Origin: Rotaria macrura
Lineage: Eukaryota > Rotifera > Eurotatoria > Philodinida > Philodinidae
Length of the DNA stretch: 64,000 bases
NCBI GenBank assembly: GCA_900239685.1
Contig: OENT01000692.1
Span: forward strand, 20,749-84,748
Reading direction: 5' to 3'
The translations under genes and the position numbers were made by a program. The stretch's first letter is position 1. Every line of letters starts with the position of its first letter. The notes under the pieces were generated by a model. The model was given only the letters and a program-made list of their open reading frames with translations, made no database searches and was not told the origin of the DNA. Shown one piece after another: positions 12,003 to 25,737 of this stretch.

Positions 12003-12851
12003 TTATTTTGAAACGATTCTCACACACTCTCGTTCAGAAGCGATTCATTCAGATATGGTGATCTTTTTATTCTTGTACCTCATTAGGACTCTAGATTTTG
12101 CTGTGATGATAAGTTTCTGCTTAAGTAATTGTTGCATGGAAAAATGTTCCATAGTTTCGAAATGTTCCTTTAATATGTTTGAGAAGCAACATGGTTGCTA
12201 CTACCACTAAGAATGAACTGTGACGATTAAATTGCCCTATCATCATCTTTTAGTCTCATATATCTACCAGAAAGTTATCTGTCACTGGTCTATCTCTCTT
12301 GAAAATTCGAGGCATGAAATCTGATCAATGTATCGAGTACCGTAGAGATGTTCCTCGATCTGGCTCAAGAAAGACTTGTCGCATGGATCGTTCCGCTCCC
12401 ATCCGTTATATGACCCGAGATTTTCCACATTGTCTATGAAGTCCAGATGTATCCTCAACTTTAAATAATCGTAAAAGACAATTAACAAGCAGATCGAAGG
12501 AACATCTCTATGGTACTCGATGAATTCTTCATACTTATGCCCCGAATTTTCAGCAGAGATAGATCAATGGCAGATAACTTTCTGGTAGATATCTGACACT
12601 AAAAGACGATAGTAGAGCAATCTTATCGTCACAGTTCATTCTTAGTGTTTGTAGCAACCATACTATTTCTCGAACATATTTAAAGGACCATTGTGAAACT
12701 ATGGAACATTTTTCCATGCAACAATTACTTAAGCAGAAACTTATCATCACAGCAAAATCTAGAGTCCTAATGAGGTACAAGAATAAAAAGATCACCATAT
12801 CTGAATGAATCGCTTCTGAACGAGAGTGTGTGAGAATCGATTCAAAAGAAA
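12003..12851. repeat. Large imperfect inverted repeat, about 360-bp arms
   Basis: The left arm (12003-12362) and right arm (12490-12851) are imperfect reverse complements, roughly 85 percent alike by eye, around a 127-bp spacer. Matching blocks include GATTCTCACACACTCTCGTTC near 12015, which recurs as the complement near 12815-12836, the segment around TTGCATGGAAAAATGTTCCATAG, and CGAGTACCRTAGAGATGTTCC at the inner ends. The arms contain small insertions and deletions relative to each other. It resembles a fold-back element or an inverted duplication. No transposase gene or clear target duplication was seen. Confidence 0.85.
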
Positions 12852-15015
12852 TTGAATGCTATGTAGATATTCTTTAACTTTAATTGTGCGAATGGTCATC
12901 ATCGGCTCTAAAGATAATATTTTTAATCTAAAACCAATAGTAGTAACAACTTGAAATAAAACTGCAATAAAAAAAAGAAGAAATCAACCTCAATTCATAA
13001 AATAATATAATCCATGAGTACAATCTTGAATAGCAAAAAAAGAAAATAGTCTATCGGAAACCAAATTTCTATTGTTAGTTTCTTTTTTTTTTCATTCAAT
13101 GAAAACGGATATTTACTGTTTCAACAAATTCAATATTCGAACAGAATCAATGGTTTGCAGTAACAGCATGCGTATCAAAGATAAAGACTAGTGAGCACGA
13201 TGTCAGATAGAATATTTTATTTTTTTTTTTGAGTGTCATTTCAACGGTCAAAATCTCGTTTCTAGTCTTGTACGAATAGTACAACATCGAATGATATTCG
13301 GTAGTTTCATACATGGTCACTTGCAGTATATCACGTTGTAGAATCATGCATTCGAGTACATCATTCTTCAATGTCGAAATTATAGTTTGCATGTTATCTA
13401 GAGAACTGATATAGAATTCTTCTTTGACCTTGATTAAATTATTTCTAAACAAATTAGAGATAGACTATACTTTCATTTTGTAAGCGGCAAATTTTCAATT
13501 ATCATCAACTTTCTTATGTTCTACAAGACAAGTGTTGTGTATATTTATTCAACAAACGGTAGATATCATAAGTATAAACACTTGACGATGAAGAAAAGGA
13601 GAGAAAAAAAAAGAACTTATTATCACTCCTTATTTAGCAGCTACCACCATAGTCTAAAGGTTGCCATCGTATGATTAAATATGATGCTTTGAAACGTGAA
13701 GATTAAAGTTTCCGAAAAAGAAATGAAGAAGAAGAAGAAGAAGCACGAAAAATGACCAGATAAATTATCTCTCACTTTTATATCACTATTATCTATTCAT
13801 TTTTATTCGGTTGAAAAAAAAGAAAAAACTAACCGTTGGTAAGGCAAGCGCATCTATATACTTCAACTGTTCGTTTATCTCGGATAAGACAATTTGTCGT
13901 CAACGTTTTTTTTTTTCTTCTACTTGTTACAGATATGTCAACATCAAGAGAACAAACGGATAACAGTGTTTACCTTTCCTCCTTCTCTCGCTCTTTCTCT
14001 CTTCTCGTCTTATCATTTCGTATATAACATGAGCAAAAAATTTTACACATTCATTTGGCGTCATTCTTTTTTTGTTGACTGCATTGCATGTGAGCTGGAA
14101 GATGGATTTCGCATAGCTGCTTTTTAAAATGCCAGATCTATATTCTTCCAGCTCATATCAGTACGTCTATAATCATCATTATTCTCGTAAGTCTTATTGT
14201 ATTAGACGAACTTTACTTAAGCCGAGTATCAAACACAATTTAAATTCAATTAGTTTCTAATACTTCTCTTTCGTTTTCTTTTTCTGTTGATATTCGTTTC
14301 GTTTTTTCTTTCTTTTCCCTTTAGCAAAAGAACGCATTGAATTCAGATTGAGTTTCTCTATAACGTTTTACTATGTAGTCAAATTTCGTCACATACAGAT
14401 TATCAACAGCTGTAAAGTTCAGGGAGAAAAGACGAAGCTCCTCCGTTTTTTTTTTATTTTATTTGTGTTCGATTTCTTTTTATTTCCTTCGACGTTCGTT
14501 CGTTATATTGAAAATCAAAAAAAGAAAAAGAATGTTATCGCCTGAGAAAAAAATCCATTTGTTATTTCGTTTTCTTTTTCTCTCACTCGGTTTTCTCATA
14601 GGATACTCGACTCGACTAAGTGGAGCAGTTCGTCTCACCCTGAACATCATTAATTGGTGAGATTCAACTCCTCCACTTCTTTGTAGTCAGTGATGCGAAC
14701 GAATATTTCCCGGTAAGTTATGTTGATTTTTTTGTTTTTTATTGAAATAAATTACACGAAAAGAACTGAGACACAATGGAGAAGCAATGAAAATAATTTT
14801 AGATAATCTGCAGGTAGAAAATAGTACAAGGTCAATTACAATCATAAAGAAAAAAAAGAAGCTGTCTTATGTTAAAAACGATTCGAATATGTTGATAATG
14901 AAAATTTATTTGTATTGTTTAAACTTTTTGTACATGTTATCGAATAAAATTTTCAAAAACATTATTATAGAATAAATGTGGTTCAACAAAAAAAAAAAAA
15001 CTAAAACAGAATTGA
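12852..15015. other. Intergenic with T-rich low-complexity tracts
   Basis: No supported gene. A 101-codon minus-strand frame at 13147-13452 has no early ATG and no recognised homology. Poly-T and poly-A tracts dominate 13700-14600. A short inverted repeat (TGAGCTGGAAGA near 14090 and its complement near 14145, loop about 40 nt) is visible. Confidence 0.4.
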
Positions 15016-16135
15016 TTAAGAAATATCATCACATATTTCTTCATCATTTGCATGTTCAACAACTGGTGGTAAAGGAATAGAATATGAATGTTGACGGTTA
15101 TGTAATATTTTCGATAGTTTCTTATCAGGACTATGATTAGATGCATTAGAATATGATGATTGTTGATGTGATAATAGAGATGGAGATATAGAATGATGTG
15201 AGCTTTGAATATTTTTTTCATGTTTACCTGTCAAGATTGGACTATTACAATGGTTCACGATAGAATCTTCATCATCGGATAGATCATCATTGTTGGATTT
15301 AGGATTTTCCCCTTGAAGAAAAACAAAACTTGTGTCTATGCTCTACAGTTTCATTAGTGAAAGAATTTTGTAAATAAACAAAATTTTTACACTTACACTC
15401 ATCGATTAAATCTTTCACATTTGTTTTCTGGAACATTTCTAAATGATTACTTGATGATTTCGGCGTTATATGTAGTTCGGGAATAGAATTTTGTTTTGAA
15501 TCTGAATTAAGTTTTTCTTTATTAGATTGATATTGAAATAGATTCGTATGTTTTAATGAACTAGGTTTTGAATGCATGATCTTAGTATGATTTATGTCTT
15601 TATCTGGTAAAATTGGCTGCCATATTGGTACTTGAAGAGGATTCGTTAGTTTTACATCGGTTGATTTATGTTTCATTGTGTTATTATTGGTCGATTTCGA
15701 ATATTTCATCAATTTTTGATACGATGGCAGTTGATGAGAGAATTTATCTCGTGACTTGGTATTTAGCGAAGGCATTACTTGTATTGGATTTCGAAAAGTA
15801 TCCTTATTATTATGTGATTGTTGCTGACAAGAAATATTTTCTATCGATGGAAGATAATGACGATTAGAGATTGGTGATTGCCGTTCAAGATCTCGTTTTA
15901 TTGTATGTCTATAATCATGATTTGTCCATGAGTCACTTAGTTCAGTAAATAATAGATTTAAATCTCTCACGGCTAATGCTTTTGATTGTCGCATGAGAGA
16001 CTAAAATGAAATGAATTTCAATGAATATTGTTCAAAACGTTTATCGATTAATGTTACTTGTTGACGTGGCATTGAATTTAACTGATTGTTTGGATGTAAA
16101 TAAGCTGTAACTAAGTTCTTGGTATTAAATATCAT
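15016..16135 (-). CDS. Unknown Ser/Asn/His-rich, probably disordered protein
   Basis: Three exons, 16135-16058, 16000-15397 and 15311-15016, with introns of 57 and 85 nt. They join in phase 0 and phase 1 and give 325 residues. The ATG at 16135 is preceded by an in-frame TAA. The N-terminal 70 residues look ordered (LAVRDLNLLFTELSDSW). The rest is rich in Ser, Asn, Lys, His and Gln with repeated low-complexity stretches, and ends with an acidic tail (EHANDEEICDDIS). There is no signal peptide, membrane segment or recognised domain. Consistent splice phases and a clean stop argue that it is a real gene. Function is unknown. It is divergent to the annexin-like gene across 1.9 kb. Confidence 0.7.
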
Positions 16136-18011
16136 GGTTTCAAATGATGTGTATTATGCTTCACACTTTTTATTTAAATATGTTTTAGATGACGAGAAAA
16201 AAAAGCAGAATTTCTTTCATCAAAAAGAAAAAGAAAAAGTAAATATGGCTTTATCCTCATTTAAATTATTCTCAGTAACTTTGATTGAAAGGATTCATCT
16301 CGAAAATACGATTTTATGATGCATTTTCTGTTTTTAACATTTATGTCGATGATTGTATATTGTTTTAAAAAAAACTCTCTTCAACTGATTTGTCACGAAC
16401 GAACGATTAAAGAATCGATAGATGTAGATGAAATTTATCGAACATCGTGAGACAAAGTATTATAAACTTTTATTCAACAGTCACGAACAAACAACGAAAT
16501 AGATTTTCTTGTTCTCAATTTTTTTCTTAGTAAATGATTAAATCGGACCATATTTGAACATGGAGAAACCTGTACGATTGTTTCTACAACTTAAGATAAA
16601 ATCAACAGTGAGAAATTTTCGGAGAAACAATACATCGAACAAAATGGAAGAGTCCTATTCGTATATTCGTTCTTGCCAAATTCAAAGAAGTTGAAGTATC
16701 ATTAGCAACATTAAATGTTGCTAATTTGCAAAAGTATTATTCCGAAAAGTTAGGTCAACATATATATGTATTTGCAAGTATTATAAACCTCACAAACTCT
16801 TGCTGAATCCTCAAAGTTATAGTGTTATTTTTTTTTTGAAAAACTCTTCATTAAAATAATGAATATAAACTAGAAATAATAGAAGACTTGCAATCGTTTA
16901 TTGTGAACACAAAATTTCATAAGAAAAATTACGTTACAAAGTTCATTTCTACGTATGAATACAGTACATCTTTTTCAACACAAATTGATCGAGGATAGCG
17001 TAGAAACATTGTGCTTTATTAGTTCCTTATTGGTTCACTGAAAAAGAGAATGCATTACAAGTTATTGAAAATTATCTTCTTCTGCAAGGACTTGTCATAA
17101 TGTCTTTAAGTTATTGAAATTTCATTTTTTTAGAAAATAGAAATGATCATGACCTGATAGACAAGTTCCGTAATTTGAATACATACAATACAATGGCATG
17201 AAATGCTCAATCTATTGAGGGGTATCTATTCTTCATAAAACACCAACAACAGCAACAAGAGAAACATCACTAGAATATATATTGTTCTCGTTGAATTTGT
17301 TGATGTCAATTTAAGAATTATTTAACACAAAAAACATGGTAAAATTAAGGAAACTCTTATCGACGGGCACCCCTATTTACAACATATCCTATTCTTCAGA
17401 TAATTATTATTGCTAGATAAAATTTCACAGTTGAATTTAATTCCCCGTGTGATCTAACACGTTTGATATTTTGCACATATCAGTCGAATGAATGATAAAT
17501 ATAAAGATGTGTAAAATTTTCTTTGATTTGTTTGTGATATTGTATTTCTCATGTACTATGAATTCAAATATACGAAAAGATTGTTGTGCAGCAAAAACAT
17601 ATATTTAATATGAGAGTAGAATGTATTAATAATACATCATGTGATATAGTTTTTTTTATGAATCTTCATCAGATAAATATGCATATTTTAGTAAATATTA
17701 TTTTATTTGTCTCGACCTTGGGAATATAAGGTACGAGGACTGTGACGTAGGAACGTATGTTTATAGATTCGGTTTAAATAAAACTAATTTATATTCAGTT
17801 AAATGAAAATTTACAGGTATGTTTATTTTCTTATTATGATAATGTTTGTGCATATTTTGCATGTCCCTATAGGAAATTAAAGTAGTCAAGCATAACTAAT
17901 GATAAGTTTCTGTATTCTACTTCGTTTCATCATATAACCTTGATTGAAACATATGTATAAATAATGTTATAACTGTAAAGGACATCTGTTTATACTTGAC
18001 AATAATAAAAC
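16136..18011. other. Divergent intergenic region
   Basis: 1.9 kb between two divergent gene starts, so it should contain the promoters of both. AT-rich. No ORF, RNA gene or repeat is supported. Confidence 0.4.
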
Positions 18012-19808
18012 ATGAAGAAAGTATTTGATGGCGAGGTTAAAAAACATGAGAGACGTTTGATTGTAAGTATTATCATATTATTTCTATGAAGACAACTCCC
18101 TCTATTCGAACATGGAGACAATATGAAATTGGATTTTTCTATTACCATTAATTTTTGAATAGTAGCGTCCGAATCTGTTCCTCCTCGAATTTTTCACAAT
18201 ATCAACCATCTCAAGAAAAAAATATTTGTATTCCCATAGCCTTGTATTCTGATAACATTTTGAATAGCTAGTTGATCGTCAATACTCCATTAGTAAGGTG
18301 CGGCTTCACAGAAGTTCTGCGGCACTCTCAAGAACATCAGAAAAATTGATTTTCGACTTGAAAATTTACATAGAAACGGATACTAGTGAGAACAGCTCTT
18401 TTTGAATGTTTCCGATCTTGCTATTTTGAAAATACGTTATCTTACATCGTTCAAGCAGAGCAACAAATCTGATGAAAAAAAAAAAAATCAAGAACGCAAG
18501 AATTTTTTCGCAAATAGTTTCGATGCAAAAGCGAAATTTATTTGCTCTGAAAGTTTCGAAACATACGATCTAGTTATTATTGAAGTTATGTATTTTCATA
18601 ATTAATGTTTATGAAAAACAATATTTTTTTTCTAGCCTAAACTCAGCTCTACTTCATGTGGTAATCCTAATGAATTTAATTACAAACATGATATAAAATG
18701 TCTATCGAAAAAATTACAAAATTGTGGTATAGGTCGAAAAATAGATTTTGATTTTATTCTTCGATTTCTATCATCGTACAATGTTGAACAACGTTTAGTG
18801 CTAGTTCATGGTCTTGAACATGAATATGATTGTAAACTTCTTCGTATTATACTTGAACAGCCGGAATCTGCCGTACGTTCATGTGCAATAGCGATGATAA
18901 TCGAACCGATTGAATTATGTGCACGTGATTTTCATGATTTACTCATATTAAAACGTAAAGATAAAAATAATTTTGATTTGACAAGAAAATTACTAGAAAT
19001 TTTATTAACATTTAATAATAATGATATAAAAAAATTTAAAGAAACATATGAAACATTGTTTACAAGTTCAGTTGAAAAAGAGATTGCAATGTTTGGCGAT
19101 AAAAAATGTCTTCTGTCAAAATTACTTCTTCAACTACTTGCAGGAAAACGTTATGAATTACCGTTTCATTCAGCATCAGTTGCAAAAATTATTGCTACAC
19201 AATTACATGAAGTTGGTGAAGGTACATCGAATATTGATAGTGATGCATTCATAAAAATGTTTACAGAAGATTCATTTTCGCAATTATCAACTATATTCGA
19301 TATGTATGAAGATAAATATGGACGACCATTACAAGATATAATCGATCAAGAATTTAAAGATCATAAGGAAAAGCAATGTTTTCAAGATATGATTGAATTT
19401 GTTCGATTGCCAAGTGCTTATTATTCTCGAATACTTCGGCAAGCATTAGACGAAGTACCGATTGATTATAGAACATTAGCAAGACTTATAATTGGTCATC
19501 AAGGCAAAGATTTAGGTGAAATTAAATTAGAATATTCAAAAATGTATGATGAAACACTGGATCAAATCATTGGTAATCGTATCGATATTGTGGAAGTAAG
19601 AAATGCATTCGTCAAAACCATAACAAATGAAAACAACTTAGCATCGCCCGTTTGTGAACGTCTTCCTCTCGATCGTAAAACCACCAGTAATCTAGATAGT
19701 TTTCGACTAAGTCCAATAACAACATGTGATACAGATTTGAAAAAAAGTCGTTCGCAAGACAGATTTGAAAAACTGGCTTACATATTAAAATTAAGACGTC
19801 CTCAATAA
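18012..19808 (+). CDS. Divergent annexin-like protein
   Basis: Two exons, 18012-18062 and 18636-19808, join in phase 0 across a 573-nt intron and give 407 residues. The body resembles annexin repeats, the alpha-helical units that bind Ca2+ and acidic phospholipid. Residues about 200-275 hold HEVGEGTSNIDSDAF, the IFDMYEDKYGRPLQDII helix and a basic or acidic linker, and the next unit holds YRTLARLIIGHQGKDLGEIKLEYSKMYDETL. The Ca2+-loop signature GxGT survives only at residues 211-214. The equivalent loops in the other repeats are changed (NCGIGRKID, HQGKDLG), so Ca2+ binding may be reduced. The C-terminal 60 residues are an unrelated polar tail. Identification rests on repeat pattern and length. 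Confidence 0.65.
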
Positions 19809-20695
19809 TTTCATTGTTCTTCTGTATTTTTTCATTTTAATCTATTTCTATTGATATGCAACATAATTGATGGGTCGAAAGTTTTGATACAAAATGTTGT
19901 GCTTTTTCTTAATATGAACTTCGAAGTTGTGTCTCAATTTTCATTCGAGCGTAGCGAGAGAATCTTTAAAAGACTCAAAAAATCCTTTCTAGACATTTTC
20001 ATTATTGTGATTCGAAGCTAAAATGTAGAATCTTCATCATCAGTTTTCATTTTTGAAAAAGCGACATCTTAGTTCAGTGTCAATTTTTTGTTGATAATTA
20101 TATATTTATTCTAAAAAAAAAAGATTAATTCCAACATTTTTTAACATATTCAAAACAAAAATAGAAAAACATTTGTTTCACCATTATAAACAATTTTTTT
20201 CAGGCTTTTCAAACCATCGTTCATTACTCCGAAAAGAAAACAGACACACAAAAAATAACCGTCCTATACTTAGAAGCGAATCAAAAATTTCCGCCTATTC
20301 GCTATCTCATCGTATAAAGTAGTAATCAAAACGATGATATAATTGTAATTCTATATCTTTTATTCGATAGCTTATATTATTTGTTGCCGTGTGAAATGCC
20401 TTTATACTTAATCTATTTCATTGCTAAATACATCAGAAACAGATAGATTTATTTTACTTAAATGATTATGATTCAACATTGTTAATTTTCGATTAGTAAT
20501 GAATTTTAATTGAAGAAAGTCAGATTCTACATACGTTTATATATAATATATATATGTATATTCCCCGTATAAACTAGTTTTAATAAAGCAGTGACATACA
20601 ATTATTTTATTGATGAGTAACAAAAGAAAAACGGAAAAAAAATGTGAACTTAGACATTGCTTATTAATAAAAATTAGAGATAAATGTTTTCGTTT
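19809..20695. other. Convergent intergenic region
   Basis: Holds the 3' ends of the annexin-like gene and TMED2. A plus-strand AATAAA is visible near 20582, rather far for the annexin gene. Nothing else is recognised. Confidence 0.4.
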
Positions 20696-21590
20696 TTATA
20701 CAACTCGACGAACTTCAAAGAATCGTTTCAAGTAATATACTTGGCCGAATGCCATGGCTAATAATATAAATGCTTCAAAACATGACCACATAACAACACG
20801 TGAGTTTGTATTATCATTGACTAGAAATATTTACATATTGATATAATTTACAAATAAAACATGCGATTGACTTACTAGCACGATGAATACGTTCTCGTAC
20901 TTCCATGAATTCTTGTTCATGTTTAATATTACTTAATGATGCAGATAATTCAGTAACAAGTTCTTCAAGTTTATTATGGTGCACTAAAAATATGGAAGTA
21001 TTAAGTGAAGTTAGTTTCTAAAAATTCATGTTCTTCTACAATAAAACTTCTGACTCGAATAAATAATTCATTCAGCTAATTACTCTAATGTCATCATGTA
21101 TTCGATATATAACATGATATATTTACTTGTAACATTGTCTGCCGATTTATCAGATCCCATATCGAGATTAGGCGAATCTCCAACATCCATTTCAAACATA
21201 ACCATTTTCGGTGTCATTGTTGACATTCGATTACTAAAGCATAATGTATATGTACCATCCATATGAGCAGAAAATGTCGTTTTTCCACTTGATTCTCGAT
21301 CACCACGATAGATTTCTTTCTGATCAGGTCCAGTGATCTACATTGACACAAAAAAGAAAATAGTAAACTCAAACAAAAAATCATAACAAGCCATCTCTAT
21401 CTACTTGAACATCGATGTCGAGAAAACCACCTTCGATCACTTCAAACGTGAGTAATAATTTCGTACCGGATGTTAATTTTTCGAAAAAACATTCTTCGGA
21501 ATGAGCATCAACAGATACATAATAACTGAGCACATTTTTCACCGATAGAAGTACAATCAGTGAATATGTTAAAAGTGATTTCCAAGTCAT
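20696..21590 (-). CDS. TMED2: p24-family cargo receptor TMED2
   Basis: Type I membrane protein of COPI and COPII vesicles between ER and Golgi. Four exons, 21590-21405, 21337-21127, 20983-20876 and 20820-20696, phases 0, 1, 1, give 209 residues (human 201). A signal peptide (about residues 1-22) is followed by the GOLD domain with [23 protein letters not shown], then ITGPD, and [20 protein letters not shown]. Next come the coiled coil ([28 protein letters not shown]), one membrane segment and the cytosolic tail [13 protein letters not shown], which matches vertebrate TMED2 with its FF export motif. ATG 21590 is chosen because it places the signal peptide at the start. Confidence 0.95.
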
Positions 21591-24500
21591 TTTTAATACA
21601 AATAACAGAAATGTATTCGTGGTGTACGAGAGTAAATGATTGTGATTGGGCCACTCTGTCAATTCAGTTCGACCTATCAACGATTGTCGGTTGTCTAGAG
21701 TAACATATATTTATACATAAATTCAACTTTCTTCGCGTCACATCCATTTGAAATTTTAATTAAGTAGAAGAATTCATTTTTTTAAATCGTACTATCAGAA
21801 TTATATGAGAATGTGTCTCTGCTGTAGTATTTCATTTGTTGATTCAACGGACTAATCAAATAGCGAAAGGTCTATATGTTGAAATGAAAAAGTTGATGTT
21901 ACCAACCAGCATGAATCTCCTTAAGTTAACAACATTCAGAGATAATCAATCATGAAACACATTACACGTATATGCTCGAGGAAAATTCAATTTTGTCTGT
22001 GTAAACCGTATCTGATTAATAGTGCCGTTATAACATCGCAGTTTTTTCATTTTCAGGTTAACAGATCGTACTAGCTAGGATCCAGTTCAATGTCAAATCA
22101 AAACAGAAGATGAAATTCGTTTGAAATTTTTCTTTGTTTAGATTGAACGGGGTGAACGTCTCAATATTACTTATTTATGGAAATCAGTGAACAGTTGCTG
22201 TTCTCTTCTAGAATATAAGTTACCAGATGATTGTATGGACAATGAGATGTTGAATTGAAAACTGCTCTAAAGACTGAGATGATGATTCCTAATCTTCGAT
22301 AATATTTATTTTTCATAGTATAGTTGATTATATATGCGATAGGTTGACTAAGTGTTATACAAGGTGACATATCACTAAGTAATGGATCGTGTATTCATTC
22401 AAGTCTTTCGTTGAAAATAAAATCTAGCAATCGAAAATAAGCTCATTAACAATGTGGTTATGCCTAATCGACAGTCCAATATTTATGGAAATGGCTTACT
22501 TTAAACATACCGTTGTTCATGTAATTATTGTGGAGATTTCTAAGTTTCACATATGTACGTAATCAAAAAGAATTCGAATGAAAGAGACACGTACATCAAT
22601 TTTTAAATTGACTTAGAACTTCACAAGTACTTTTAATTTGCGTATGTACTAAAAACAAAAGTTCATCATAGTCTTTTCCGATGAATTTAACTAATTTTTA
22701 CACCGCGTATTAAATGTCGATCAATAATTTAACGAATCTGCTACCGTTTTGAAATGCTCTAAAATAATAAAAAACACTATTGCAAATATTTAATATTGAA
22801 TTGTAGTAAAAGTTGCAGGCACTTATTGTGATAATGTACTTGAAAACTTTATTGATAGTAAAATAATCAATGTTCCACAAGAAATGCAGGTTGATGTAGT
22901 CGTCTAATCGATTCAAGTTCGAAACGAATAAAAGATAAACTATAGTACAACTGTTATAAATATTCCATCTATTCATCATGAATCATTTGTAGAATTTATT
23001 TGGACAGTTAGATTTTATTATCAAATGTATATCAAAAATGAAATAAAAGAAGACTAAAGAAAAATCCAAAGGGGGAAAAATTGCAAGAAGCTCATCTAGA
23101 TTGTTATGAATTGATAGTGAATATATACATTTTCTGGTCTATCAGTGGAATAGTGCATTTGAATATGAATATACGAATCGATGAAAATATGTTTGCCAAT
23201 GATGGTAAAAGTTTATGACATGAATTTGTCTATATAAAAAAAATATCCTGTCATCGATCTAGCTCAATAAAACAATTAGCATAGCTGCCAACTGATGATA
23301 ACTATTTATTAAAAAAAAACCATTTTTTTTAGGCACGCCCAAAGCCATGAGCAGTAGATTCTGTATTTGAGTGAATTGCACTGAGATTGAACAACTTAAA
23401 GAAAATCATTGAATAGGACAGATTTGATCTGAGTATTCAATATACATTTCTGATCTATTTTCCCGACTATCAGAATTTTGGTTAAGAAAAAAAAACAATA
23501 TCTCAAGAATTTAGCAAAATAAAACTATTTTATATATGAGACGAATCATTTTGAAGAGGAGAATCCAACGAATATGTACATAATATTATTCGAATATATA
23601 TATTCATGCTTTTGGCGTAATAGAATACGATTTTTATTATTAAAAATACATCCGTTTTGAGAAACTCGTTGTATAACGAAGTTCTTTATTTAAAATTGTT
23701 TCGCAATAACAATAAGAAGCAGAAACATCATCACTTTATCAGCTTTTATAAACAGTTTAAACTTCTGAAAAGATTTTGCATGGTAGCTGCTGATCACTCA
23801 AAGCATCAAGAATCCTTGAAAAGTATTTGTAAATATCCGCTCAGTTGAGAGAAATCAAAAGAAGTAAAATACGTCTATTGTTTTCTCTCCATATCTGTCG
23901 TGACTTTTTAATACAGGAAGAGGCTGGTCGCATATCTTTGGAGTAAAATATCGGAATTTTAACATCTAGTTTGCTTAAAATGATGAAAGATTCCTAGATT
24001 AATCTTTCATCGTTAGCAAGAAATCAAACTAAAAAATCTATCGTAACATTTAGTGCGACAACAGTTACCAATCTGTTTTATTTTAATTTTATTACTTGAT
24101 CCTGAACTTTTTCTAAATGTTTTTTAATGAAACTATTTCTTGGTTTTTACTATCAGGAACCCAAAATCGAAGTTAGGATAATTTTAGATTTTAAGAAAGA
24201 GGAGAATCCGGTTTATGCGACATGAAAAGTAATATTCGTCGATAGATGTCCGCAAACGTCTTTCTTGATGATTTTTCCGGTTCAAAAAATCTGTAAATAA
24301 ACAACTAAAAACATTGATAATTCTACGATAAGTAGGGTGAACTAAATGAAGTATTTCAAAAAACAATATCTCAACCGATTGAGTAGAAGTTGAGTCATGA
24401 GATATTTCGTGTTAACAAAAATAACGGATCAATCTTGATCCGATTCACTCATATAGACGTTTGAGTGTCTGAATACGGATGTAACTTAAAAAATCAAGAG

Positions 24501-25737
24501 ACAATTTAATATCGAGCTCATGGAGTATTACATTTTTGATCATTACTAGCCATCGAGTAATTGATGAATATCAGTATTTATTGTGAAGTTTTCATTTAAA
24601 ATAGCCTGTGCTATTGTCTTAATATTGTTCATGAATGATAACTAATCGATTGATTTATTGATTCTGTAGATATACATTTTTTCGAGACATAGTTTCAGTG
24701 ACGGTGTGATGAAAGGGTCAGAGCAGGAAGTGAGGAGGGGTCAATCCTAAAATCAGAGAAAAATTATCTAATGGATTTCTCCAAACTCTGGTGCAAACTC
24801 CTTTGTAAAATAAATTCATCCAACTCAAAAAAGATCCAACAAAATTTTAGAAATTGGAGATTTTCATAGCCAACTCAGTAGGAAGATCACCGTAAGGCAC
24901 CCCTCCTGCATAGTTTGTGAGTGTGCACTCCTGAATATGATCGATGAAGTAATTCGAGGAGTTAGTGAGAAAGAAAAAGTCAAGATTTACATCAATCATT
25001 GAAATTTGTGATAACAGTCTCGCATCATCATTTTCATTTCGTTTGACTTCGAACTACAGATGGATAAGTCAACATGATTCGTTACTGCATGCTAACTGAC
25101 TGCAGCAGGATTTAATATTTTAAACATCAATTTCTGTCGATATTCTAATGTTTGTCTTTATTTTTATTTTTCGTTCTGTAGTGACGAGCATCTCAATACA
25201 TTTACTAACAAAACATTTCTTTTTTTGTGGCCTTGGCATCATCCTTTATTGACTTTTCTTCTCTTGAAAGTCACATTTTTCGTGATAAAAACAGCTATAA
25301 AAGTTTCGTAATTACCCGTTGAATAGATGACGATGGCTGAGATTTTCATATGAATATCCATACTTTAAAAATACAGCATCGGCGCGGCAGCACAGTTGAA
25401 TGAAGTGTATATGCAATAATCTTATTCACTCATTTACCGTGTACAGATTTCTCAAAAATGTCTTTATCACGTTTTGAAGGACATCTTCTGACATAAGATA
25501 GTTCTCTCTGTTCTTTTGTGGTACGATCGTATCATAGTATTGCTAATATTATTCTTTCTCTTTCTTTCGTGACAGTTTTGTCTATAGATAGTACTCGAAG
25601 GTATAGAGTGGACAAAAGAAATAAAAGAAGACACATATTTTATGTTTTCGACTAAATGAAGATCGATGAAAAAGAGTAGACATATCGGTTTTTAGATTCT
25701 TTACTATTTCGTTTTTGTTTCAGACCTTGAAAACAAA
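21591..25737. other. 4.1-kb intergenic stretch without recognised genes
   Basis: AT-rich and full of short chance ORFs. A pair of complementary 9-bp blocks (AGGAGGGGT near 24733 and its complement near 24903) is the only local structure noticed. The last 300 bases are the probable promoter of the first TIR-like gene, with a pyrimidine-rich AG at about 25724 just before its ATG. Confidence 0.4.

Noticed and set aside
13147..13452. 101-codon minus-strand frame
   Set aside because: Starts at a TTG, has no early ATG, no splice context and no recognised homology.
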